NCBI GenBank assembly: GCA_045633565.1
Contig: JAZQYO010000007.1
Coordinates: forward strand, 62,001-126,000
Length of the DNA stretch: 64,000 nucleotides
DNA from: RGIG7450 sp045633565
Lineage (GTDB): Bacteria; Bacillota; Clostridia; RUG12999
Reading direction: 5' to 3'
In this document: piece by piece, positions 53,299 to 60,028 of the stretch
How the letters are laid out: every line of letters begins with the position of its first letter
Position numbering within the stretch: position 1 is the first letter of the stretch
The notes under the pieces: generated by a model
The model's input: the letters and a program-made list of their open reading frames with translations, nothing else
The model's database searches: none
Told to the model about the DNA's origin: nothing
Translations under genes and position numbers: made by a program

Positions 53299-53649
53299 TT
53301 GGTTGTAAAACGAGGCGACATATTTTTTGCGGATTTAAGTCCGGTTGTAGGCTCGGAACAGGGCGGAGTGCGCCCGGTTTTGATTGTTCAGAACGATGTT
53401 GGGAACAAGTACAGTCCTACTATTATTGCTGCTGCGATTACCTCGCAGATTAATAAAGCAAAGCTTCCGACGCATATTGAAATAAGTGCCGAGGAATATG
53501 GTCTGACAAAGGATTCGGTTATTTTGCTTGAGCAGATAAGAACTATTGACAAACGGCGTCTTAAAGACAAAATAGGGCGACTGGATGATAATCTGATGAA
53601 TGTTGTAAATGAAGCCATAAGCGTCAGCTTTGGGCTGACAGACATTTAG
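53299..53649 (+). CDS. mazF: mRNA interferase MazF/EndoA toxin
   Basis: 116 residues from a TTG start 2 bp after maz[28 protein letters not shown] and [13 protein letters not shown] are the Firmicutes MazF signatures with the catalytic Arg and Thr region. It cleaves single-stranded RNA at specific sites; in Bacillus the site is UACAU, but the specificity here cannot be read. The alr-mazEF order matches Bacillus. Confidence 0.93.
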   Translation: MVVKRGDIFFADLSPVVGSEQGGVRPVLIVQNDVGNKYSPTIIAAAITSQINKAKLPTHIEISAEEYGLTKDSVILLEQIRTIDKRRLKDKIGRLDDNLMNVVNEAISVSFGLTDI

Positions 53650-53675
53650 CCGATTAGGTAAGGAGGATAAGACAA

Positions 53676-54092
53676 ATGAAAAAACATTTCTTTACAGGAC
53701 TTATTACGGGACTTATAATTGTAGCCATCTGTACAGCCGTGGTGCTTGCCAATGCCGGCAGCGAGGGAGATCCGCTCATTTCAAAGTCCTATCTTGAAAC
53801 GGTGTATTTAGACACAGTTAAAACGGAAATGTCATTTAAAGTTGTTTCTCTTAAAGCGGGGCAGCGGATTGTTGGCGACGCAGGTTGTGAAATGATTTTA
53901 AGAATGGGTAAAGCTACCATATTCTCCACCGACAAAGGTGGCGTTTCTGACGTTACCATAGGTGGCGACCATCCGCACGGCAGTGAAATGCCGGCCAACC
54001 ATCTTTTAATTGTGCCGGTTGGTGATGGCAGAGGAATTACAGCAGACACCGATGCTTTGGTTATGGTAAAAGGAAAATATGCGTTAAAATAA
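53676..54092 (+). CDS. Small exported or membrane-anchored protein, unknown function
   Basis: 138 residues with an N-terminal hydrophobic segment (7-26) that could be an uncleaved anchor or a signal peptide, then GSEGDPLISKSYLETVYLD and a compact beta domain with ILRMGKATIFSTDKGGVSDVTIGGD and NHLLIVPVGDGRG. Similar proteins recur in Clostridia, from memory, without a known role. AAGGAGG precedes the ATG, 27 bp after mazF. Confidence 0.75.
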   Translation: MKKHFFTGLITGLIIVAICTAVVLANAGSEGDPLISKSYLETVYLDTVKTEMSFKVVSLKAGQRIVGDAGCEMILRMGKATIFSTDKGGVSDVTIGGDHPHGSEMPANHLLIVPVGDGRGITADTDALVMVKGKYALK

Positions 54093-54321
54093 TCTCGGGG
54101 CGGCACGCCTCGAAATCCATTTTTGCCTTATGTTAGACGCTTTTGACAGGAGTTGACGCCGAAAAAAGAATATATCAATATATAAGGAAGAATTCGACCC
54201 TAAGGTAACGGTAAAAAACGGAAATTGTTACATAATTATTACAAGGATATTACGCAATAATTAAAAATGTAAAAAAAGGCGATTTTTTTTGGGAAATTAT
54301 ACTTTTTTTTCAAAAAAACTA
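54093..54321. other. Gene-free AT-rich region before the strongly expressed secreted-protein gene
   Basis: A short hairpin CGGGGC/GCCTCG follows the previous stop. The rest is AT-rich, with A-tracts nearing 54240-54320 that could act as an UP-type upstream element. I see no ORF with a ribosome site and no RNA fold. Confidence 0.4.
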
Positions 54322-54350
54322 TTGACAAAAGGTAAAAATGGGAATATAAT
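54322..54350 (+). promoter_or_regulatory. Consensus promoter of the secreted 580-residue protein
   Basis: TTGACA (54322-54327) and TATAAT (54345-54350), both perfect, are 17 bp apart, preceded by A/T tracts. Confidence 0.88.
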
Positions 54351-54385
54351 ACATTTGAATTAAATTATTTTAGGAGGTACTACCG

Positions 54386-56128
54386 ATGAAATTATCTTTC
54401 AAAAAAGTAGTAGGAGTAATCTTAGCTGTTCTTATGATAGCTTCTTCTATGAGTGCATTTGCATGTGCTGATGACAAGTTCATCGCTTATGATCTTATTC
54501 CGGATGCAAACGGCAAATATGCGAAGATCTACAAATGCCCTGAAGAAGGCATCATTAAAGATGGCGTAGCAAAAACAGAAGAATGGGTACCTGCATTCTA
54601 TGAATCAGAATATCCCCACCTCAGAGTTGACACTCTCGTTCTCGATGGTAACGAAACAGGCATGGTTAAATATGCTGAAGAGTGGGACGCTGAAAAAGAA
54701 GCATATGTAAACGTTTATGCTGATGTAAACACAAAAGAAGTTCCTGAATTCTGGGAAGTAAAATCTCCTTATTTTGTTTACAACAGAGTTTATTCTGACT
54801 TCACAGGTAAATACGAACCCACAACAGTTCTTAAAACAGACTATGTTACAGCTCCTGTTGAAAAAGAATGGATTTACAAAGGTTTCGACAAATATGTTGT
54901 AGAAGACGGCAAAGTATATGACTATACATATGCTTACGAAACATTCAACAACGACTATTCTAACAGCGTTATTGAAGACCTTCACTATGCATACATCGAT
55001 GCAATCACAAACGACGACCTTACATACACAGATGCGTTCATGAGAGGCGAAGCTTTCGACGCATACGAAATTTTCGAAAACTCCATCAACAATGTTAGAT
55101 GGCTCCAGCTCACAGGTCCTGACTATGCAAACGGTGGCAAACAGGTAGTTGTTCCTTTCGAAGACATCGTTAACGGCAAACCTGCTGAATGGTATGATGA
55201 TAAAGTTGTTGCTGACAACCAGGATACACAGGACTTTGCATTCCTCAAAGCTGACTATGACAACAAATATGCTGCTGAAATTGGCTGGAAAACAATCGGT
55301 TATGAGCTCAAAGCTCCTTACAGATATTACCAGGCTCTTACAGTAAACGGCGTTGTAATGGACAGAAGCCTCGTTGACCTTGTTGGCAAAAAAGTAGAAG
55401 TTGAAAAAGAAATCGAATACTACGAAGATATGCCTGACAAAGTTAAAGTTATTGCAAAAGCTACAAAGCTCGTTTCTGATGAAATCGTAGGTTCTGAAGT
55501 TGCTTGGGAAGTTACTCCTTTTGACGTAGATGCAGTTGCAAAATACGACAGACAGAGAACAATCCAGGTTATCAACAATCCTCTTCTTGAAAAAGTTCTT
55601 GAAGAACATGATATCGCAGAAAAATACAATGATACACCTGCACTTTCTTTCAGATTCTATGATGTAACTGATGAAGATGCAAAAACTACACTTCCTTACA
55701 TCTGGAAATACACAGGTGCTTGTGCTAACCCTGAAATCGAATGGAGAGTAGCATTTGCTGAAGCTGCAAAACCCTATGAAATCTACGAAGAAAAATGGGT
55801 TGAAGCTATGGACGGCACATTCTATCCTACAGGCGAATACCGCACAACAGGCAGATATGCTGAAGATATGCCCACAGTTTCTGGTGGTTTAGGCGAACAC
55901 AAAGTTCTCACAGTTATGCTTGAAGACGTAGCAGATGCAAGCGGCCTCAAATGGGCTCTTACAAACGCTGGTTACGAATTCATCGTTGGTGGCGACAGAG
56001 TTAACGTTATCGTTCCTGCTGTTCTTTACGAAGGCACAAACGACTACATCGCTGACCTCATGTCCACAATGGAAGACTATGTAGACGCTAATATCGTTAC
56101 ATACTTACCTGACCAGTATATTGACTAA
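54386..56128 (+). CDS. Abundant secreted protein of unknown function
   Basis: 580 residues with a signal peptide (1-26, SMSAFA before Cys27; a lipobox is not convincing). The mature part is acidic and rich in Tyr, Trp, Lys and Glu, with no domain I recognise and no SLH repeat. Its codon choice is unlike its neighbours and like the ribosomal genes: Arg almost only AGA, Pro mostly CCT, Phe mostly TTC, Ile ATC-rich. With perfect promoter hexamers, AGGAGG and its own terminator, this suggests one of the most expressed proteins of the cell, for example a major surface or matrix protein. That role is inference. Confidence 0.8.
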   Translation: MKLSFKKVVGVILAVLMIASSMSAFACADDKFIAYDLIPDANGKYAKIYKCPEEGIIKDGVAKTEEWVPAFYESEYPHLRVDTLVLDGNETGMVKYAEEWDAEKEAYVNVYADVNTKEVPEFWEVKSPYFVYNRVYSDFTGKYEPTTVLKTDYVTAPVEKEWIYKGFDKYVVEDGKVYDYTYAYETFNNDYSNSVIEDLHYAYIDAITNDDLTYTDAFMRGEAFDAYEIFENSINNVRWLQLTGPDYANGGKQVVVPFEDIVNGKPAEWYDDKVVADNQDTQDFAFLKADYDNKYAAEIGWKTIGYELKAPYRYYQALTVNGVVMDRSLVDLVGKKVEVEKEIEYYEDMPDKVKVIAKATKLVSDEIVGSEVAWEVTPFDVDAVAKYDRQRTIQVINNPLLEKVLEEHDIAEKYNDTPALSFRFYDVTDEDAKTTLPYIWKYTGACANPEIEWRVAFAEAAKPYEIYEEKWVEAMDGTFYPTGEYRTTGRYAEDMPTVSGGLGEHKVLTVMLEDVADASGLKWALTNAGYEFIVGGDRVNVIVPAVLYEGTNDYIADLMSTMEDYVDANIVTYLPDQYID

Positions 56129-56143
56129 TTTTCAATAACAATA

Positions 56144-56168
56144 AGAGGGGCTTTCGAGCCCCTTTTTT
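56144..56168 (+). terminator. Terminator of the abundant secreted-protein gene
   Basis: GAGGGGCT-TTCG-AGCCCCTT followed by six T; the TTCG tetraloop makes it strong. Confidence 0.9.
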
Positions 56169-56191
56169 GTCTAAAAAACAAGGTGATTACA

Positions 56192-57076
56192 ATGACGAAA
56201 AAAATTATTGCGCTTACTATTCTTATTGCAACTGTCTTTTCTTTTACCACCTTTGCGGCTAAAAATAACAGAGGAATTAATACCGGAAACGGCGGTGGGG
56301 GAGATTACGTTGTGGCATATAAAGCAGTTCAAATGTCAATTCCTGCATTAATGTACCACGATGTTACTCATAACCCTGCTGAAGCTTCCGATTGGACAGT
56401 TACAAAAGAAATGCTTGCTGCCGACTTTTTAGAAATTAAGGAGAGAGGTTATACACCTATTACGGTAGCCGAATATGCTGAAATGAAAAAGCTTTCAAAC
56501 AGCCTCGTATCAAGCGGAAATTATAATAAGGTTGCTGATTTTTTCAGAAAAAATCCAAAACCCATAATTATTACTTTTGATGATGGATATAAAGGAATTT
56601 ACAACTATGTTTTTCCGCTTTTAAAGGAATTTGGATTTAAAGCAAGTTTTTATGTTTGCGGAGAATATATCGATACTCAGAATCCGGCATATTGTACGTG
56701 GGGTGAGCTGAAAGAAATGGCAGACAGCGGACTGTGTGATATTGGTAATCATACATACTCCCTCCATAAGTATATTAAAGAAGACCTTGGACATGTTTAT
56801 TTAGCTGATTTTGCAACGGCAAAAGCAGACATTAATAAAAACCGTAGTGCCATCCTTGAAAATACAGGTGTTTACACAAAAGCATATTCTTTCCCGTACG
56901 GATTGTATGATGAAATAATTCTTTCTAAATTAAAATCAGATTATGATATTTTTATTTCAACAGATTACAGAATTAATTATATCAGAGATAAACAACCGGC
57001 GCTTGGCAGATTCAACAGATCTGCATTTATCCCGACGGAAGAATATTTTGATATGGTTGACAGCAAATGCAAATAA
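56192..57076 (+). CDS. Secreted polysaccharide deacetylase (NodB domain)
   Basis: 294 residues from the ATG at 56192 behind AAGGTG. A signal peptide (1-about 22) and a short Gly-rich spacer precede the NodB domain: IITFDDGYKGIYNYVFPLL (catalytic Asp pair), IGNHTYSLHKY (metal-binding His pair) and AYSFPYGLYDE. It removes acetyl groups from wall or other polysaccharides outside the cell. The exact substrate is unknown. Confidence 0.9.
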   Translation: MTKKIIALTILIATVFSFTTFAAKNNRGINTGNGGGGDYVVAYKAVQMSIPALMYHDVTHNPAEASDWTVTKEMLAADFLEIKERGYTPITVAEYAEMKKLSNSLVSSGNYNKVADFFRKNPKPIIITFDDGYKGIYNYVFPLLKEFGFKASFYVCGEYIDTQNPAYCTWGELKEMADSGLCDIGNHTYSLHKYIKEDLGHVYLADFATAKADINKNRSAILENTGVYTKAYSFPYGLYDEIILSKLKSDYDIFISTDYRINYIRDKQPALGRFNRSAFIPTEEYFDMVDSKCK

Positions 57077-57088
57077 TTTAAAATTTTA

Positions 57089-57114
57089 AGAGTAGCGACA
57101 GCTACTCTTTTTTT
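57089..57114 (+). terminator. Terminator after the deacetylase gene
   Basis: AGAGTAGC-GACA-GCTACTCT followed by a T-tract. Confidence 0.9.
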
Positions 57115-57142
57115 GTGACAAAATGATGCTTTGGTGTTTTTA

Positions 57143-57171
57143 TTGACAATGATTTTTCAATGTGTTATAAT
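57143..57171 (+). promoter_or_regulatory. Promoter of element copy B
   Basis: TTGACA (57143-57148) and TATAAT (57166-57171), both perfect, are 17 bp apart. Confidence 0.85.
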
Positions 57172-57333
57172 TGACACATACAAAATTTTTAAGAGCTTAC
57201 GCTCTTTTGTGCTCTTTGGAGCGCAGTGTCAATTGACGGCGTCGCAAAAATCTCCTTGCGAGCAAAGATTTTTGCTCCTGGTAAAATAATTTCTCGACAT
57301 CTAAATTGTGCACAAACTCTATAATTAATTTAT
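57166..57333 (+). ncRNA. Structured dispersed element, copy B (leader of the MetY-type gene)
   Basis: Homologous to 42241-42420 on the other strand. Visible helices are AAGAGC-TTAC-GCTCTT, GTGCTC-TTTG-GAGCGC and a perfect 10-bp hairpin 57244-57253 with 57266-57275. In copy A the second hairpin is GTGCTC/GAGCAC and the third ends AATGT/GCATT, so differences keep pairing. The palindrome GTCAATTGAC is at 57228-57237. There is no terminator before the gene at 57366, so the RNA can act as a long leader. No known methionine-related riboswitch (SAM, T-box) fits. Confidence 0.65.
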
Positions 57334-57365
57334 AAATTTGATTTTTAATGGTTGGAGGAATTATC

Positions 57366-58631
57366 ATGAGAATAGAAACAAAATGTCTGCATGAAGGCTA
57401 CAAGCCATCACAGGGCGAACCCAGACAGGTGCCCGTTTATCAGAGCACAACCTTTAAGTATGATACAAGCGAGCAGATGGGCAAGCTTTTTGACCTTGAA
57501 GCAGAAGGATATTTTTATACAAGGCTGCAGAACCCCACAAACGATGCAGTGGCAGCAAAGATTGCTGCACTTGAAGGTGGCGTAGCAGCTATGCTTACTT
57601 CCTCCGGTCAGGCAGCGAACTTCTTTGCAATTTTCAATATATGTGAAGCGGGCGACCATTTCATAGCATCATCGGCAATTTACGGCGGAACATACAATCT
57701 GTTCGGTGTAACCATGAAGAAAATGGGCATTGAATGTACTTTTGTTGACCAGGATTTGCCTGAAGAAGAATTAGCTAAATACTTCAGACCAAATACAAAA
57801 GCTCTGTTTGGTGAAACGGTAACAAACCCAACGGTTACGGTGCTTGACATAGAAAAGTTTGCAAGACTTGCTCATTCACATGGCGTACCGCTTATTATTG
57901 ACAACACATTTGCAACACCTATAAAATGCAGACCCTTTGAATGGGGAGCAGATATTGTAACTCATTCCACCACCAAATATATGGATGGACAGGGAGTAGG
58001 CGTTGGTGGCTGCATAGTTGACAGTGGAAACTTTGACTGGATGGCACATGCGGATAAATTCCCCGGACTTACAACTCCGGACGATTCCTACCACGGAATT
58101 ACATACGCCGAAAGATTTGGCAAAGGCGCTTATATAACAAAAGCTACAGCTCAGCTCATGAGAGATTTCGGTGCAATTCAGTCACCTCAGAATGCGTTTT
58201 ATCTCAACCTGGGACTTGAAACTCTCCACGTGAGAATGGACAGACATTGTGAAAACGCACTTGCAGTAGCAAAATTCTTGGAATCGCATGACAAAGTGGC
58301 ATGGGTGCACTATGCTGGACTTGAAAAGGACAAATATCACGCTTTGGCAGAAAAATACATGCCGGGTGGCACTTGTGGAGTTCTTGCGTTTGCGGTTAAA
58401 GGTGGCAGGGAAGAATCCATTAAGTTTATGGATAAACTGAAGATTGCGTCAATTGTAACTCACGTTGCCGACGCAAAAACCTGTCTGCTTCACCCTGCGA
58501 GCCACACCCATCGTCAGCTTACTGAAAAGCAACTTGAAGAAGCGGGCGTAAACCCCGATTTAATCAGACTTTCAGTAGGTCTTGAAAACGCCGACGACAT
58601 TATAGAAGATATAAAACAGGCATTAGCTTAA
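57366..58631 (+). CDS. O-acetylhomoserine/homocysteine synthase-type PLP enzyme (Cys/Met metabolism family)
   Basis: 421 residues from the ATG at 57366 behind TGGAGG. SSGQAANFFAIF and SAIYGGTYNLFGVT bind the cofactor phosphate, IIDNTFATP carries the Asp that holds the pyridine nitrogen, and THSTTKYMDGQG has the PLP Lys. ASHTHRQL and RLSVGLENADDII close the family pattern. Length and the GGTYNLF motif favour O-acetylhomoserine sulfhydrylase (MetY), but methionine gamma-lyases look similar. Confidence 0.85.
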   Translation: MRIETKCLHEGYKPSQGEPRQVPVYQSTTFKYDTSEQMGKLFDLEAEGYFYTRLQNPTNDAVAAKIAALEGGVAAMLTSSGQAANFFAIFNICEAGDHFIASSAIYGGTYNLFGVTMKKMGIECTFVDQDLPEEELAKYFRPNTKALFGETVTNPTVTVLDIEKFARLAHSHGVPLIIDNTFATPIKCRPFEWGADIVTHSTTKYMDGQGVGVGGCIVDSGNFDWMAHADKFPGLTTPDDSYHGITYAERFGKGAYITKATAQLMRDFGAIQSPQNAFYLNLGLETLHVRMDRHCENALAVAKFLESHDKVAWVHYAGLEKDKYHALAEKYMPGGTCGVLAFAVKGGREESIKFMDKLKIASIVTHVADAKTCLLHPASHTHRQLTEKQLEEAGVNPDLIRLSVGLENADDIIEDIKQALA

Positions 58632-58700
58632 TGAAATTGGGCAGTCGCCTTTAGCGCAGGACCTTTATAAAAGAAAAGTTAATAATCAAGCATAAAATGA

Positions 58701-58740
58701 AAAATGCTGTGACAAAAATTTTTGTTTGTCACAGCATTTT
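58701..58740. terminator. Bidirectional terminator between the MetY-type gene and the DUF378 gene
   Basis: A 16-bp stem (AAAATGCTGTGACAAA / TTTGTCACAGCATTTT) around a short loop, with T-tracts possible on both strands. Confidence 0.9.
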
Positions 58741-58743
58741 TTT

Positions 58744-58962
58744 TCACTTTCTGTCTGGGGAATAGCTGGTTTCCTTTTCGTCTCTGAAAAGAAGGGAAAT
58801 TGACCAGATACCTGCCAACGCTACGAGGGTGTAGATAATACGGCTGATTACCGAGAGCTGACCACCGAACAGCCAGGCAATCGCATCTACGCCGAAAATG
58901 CCGATAGATCCCCAGTTGAGAGCACCCACGATTACAAGAATCAGTGCAATAGTATCAATCAT
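58744..58962 (-). CDS. DUF378 family membrane protein
   Basis: 72 residues from the ATG at 58962 behind GGAGGT. Two membrane segments with LILVIVGALNWGSIGIFGVDAI, the DUF378 signature, and a second helix ending LFRDEKE. Function unknown; common in Firmicutes as a single small gene. Confidence 0.9.
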   Translation of the reverse strand: MIDTIALILVIVGALNWGSIGIFGVDAIAWLFGGQLSVISRIIYTLVALAGIWSISLLFRDEKETSYSPDRK

Positions 58963-58977
58963 AATGTACCTCCGCAT

Positions 58978-59235
58978 AAAAAATTAATGCAGGACATTTG
59001 GTGTCCTGCATTAAAGTATTTGCAGTTTTTTAGAAAATATACCCCGCATTGCCGTCATCATGGTGTACTCAAACCTGCATAAGCAGGTGGGATTACTCCC
59101 GGTTACCTTATAAGTCCCCTGGCATGCTAAAAAGCACGGGGGCATTTACGCCGCAACCGGAGATGAGGTTCCCGTATTGTAAGTGTTGGTTTAAGTAAAT
59201 CCAATTAAAACGTACATAGCAGGGATAATCTTCTG
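58978..59235 (-). ncRNA. ssrS: 6S RNA (SsrS) candidate with its terminator
   Basis: The minus-strand transcript starts behind TATAAT (59247-59242). Its 5' segment AUCCCUGC pairs with GCGGGGUAU near 59047-59039 as a closing helix with one bulge. A large central bubble follows; its 3' side holds the small hairpin ACCUGC-UUAU-GCAGGU, an arrangement also seen in 6S RNA. The inner arm pairs CUCCGGUU with AACCGGGAG and ends in CCCC...GGGG around GUGC/GCAU. A 13-bp terminator stem (58984-58996 with 59002-59014) plus six U ends the transcript. Length of about 200 nt without the terminator fits. 6S binds sigma-A RNA polymerase in stationary phase. The call is by fold and memory. Confidence 0.62.
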
Positions 59236-59241
59236 TAAGTA

Positions 59242-59270
59242 ATTATACCATCATTATGGCGGAAATACAA
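59242..59270 (-). promoter_or_regulatory. Promoter of the 6S-like RNA
   Basis: TTGTAT (59270-59265) and TATAAT (59247-59242) are 17 bp apart on the minus strand. Confidence 0.75.
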
Positions 59271-59288
59271 CAGAAATTTATGGAAAAT

Positions 59289-59594
59289 TTAGTCTTCAAA
59301 ATCAAAGAAATCTTTGTTGTTTTCTTTGAAAATTGCATAAACTGCGTCGAGAATTTTTTCGTCTGTTACTGTGAGAAGTGTGTCATCTTCTTCGGTTTCG
59401 CCCTCTTCAAGCAGCATAATTACAACGTTGCCGTCGTCATTGTCATCTGCAGGAAGCATAATAAGGTAGGAACTTCCTTCATATTCAACGTTGTCAAGAA
59501 GGTCAAATTCAACCTCGTTGCCATCCTCGTCGGTCAGGATTATGCCTGTTTCCATTTCTTCTTCTGCAATTAAATCTTTGTTTTCTTCACTCAT
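59289..59594 (-). CDS. DUF1292 family protein
   Basis: 101 residues, very acidic. GIILTDEDGNEVEFDLLDNVEYEGSSYL is the DUF1292 pattern of small Firmicutes proteins (YrzB). It lies 19 bp after yqgF, the usual neighbour. Function unknown. Confidence 0.88.
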   Translation of the reverse strand: MSEENKDLIAEEEMETGIILTDEDGNEVEFDLLDNVEYEGSSYLIMLPADDNDDGNVVIMLLEEGETEEDDTLLTVTDEKILDAVYAIFKENNKDFFDFED

Positions 59595-59613
59595 TTTTAT
59601 ATCTCCCTTTCTT

Positions 59614-60024
59614 TTATTTTTTATCTAAATATGACTGCAAAATTATAACAGCGGAAATTGTGTCAACCACATCCCGGCGTTTTTTACTGCCTGACATATT
59701 CACATCATTTAAAATTTTATGGGCGGACACTGTTGAAAGTCGTTCATCAACAAGCTCACACGGGACGCCTGTGCGGTCTGATAGTTTGCCCGAAAATTCA
59801 CGTATAAGCTCTGCTGATTCGCCCTCGGTTCCATCCATATTTTTCGGAAGACCGAATATTATTTTGTCCGGTTTTTCCGATTCTATTATTTCGCAAACCT
59901 TATCAAGTTGAATCCTGAAATTTTTTTCATGAATTGTTCCGATGGGGCTTGCTAAAAACCCGAGCGCATCGCTTTTTGCGACGCCAATTCTTGCCTTGCC
60001 GTAATCAATTCCTATATATTTCAT
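59614..60024 (-). CDS. yqgF: Putative pre-16S rRNA nuclease / Holliday junction resolvase YqgF
   Basis: 136 residues with the RNase H-like fold: IGIDYGKARIGVAKSD carries the first catalytic Asp, ELVDERLSTVSAHKIL the Glu, and DVVDTISAVIILQSYL the last Asp. The family matures the 5' end of 16S rRNA in E. coli. The start lies 4 bp after the GT4-CsaB stop. Confidence 0.93.
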   Translation of the reverse strand: MKYIGIDYGKARIGVAKSDALGFLASPIGTIHEKNFRIQLDKVCEIIESEKPDKIIFGLPKNMDGTEGESAELIREFSGKLSDRTGVPCELVDERLSTVSAHKILNDVNMSGSKKRRDVVDTISAVIILQSYLDKK

Positions 60025-60028
60025 TCTG

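Noticed and set aside
54605..55609. 334-codon minus-strand ORF inside the abundant secreted-protein gene
   Set aside because: The Phe/Cys/Val-rich translation is the usual antisense product of a strongly codon-biased gene; there is no ribosome site.
57166..57365. SAM riboswitch or T-box before the MetY-type gene
   Set aside because: No kink-turn or four-way junction of SAM-I, no T-box sequence, and a copy of the same element precedes an unrelated phosphatase gene.
59256..59573. 105-codon plus-strand ORF antisense to the DUF1292 gene
   Set aside because: The opposite strand encodes a recognisable family with normal start signals; this frame is its shadow.
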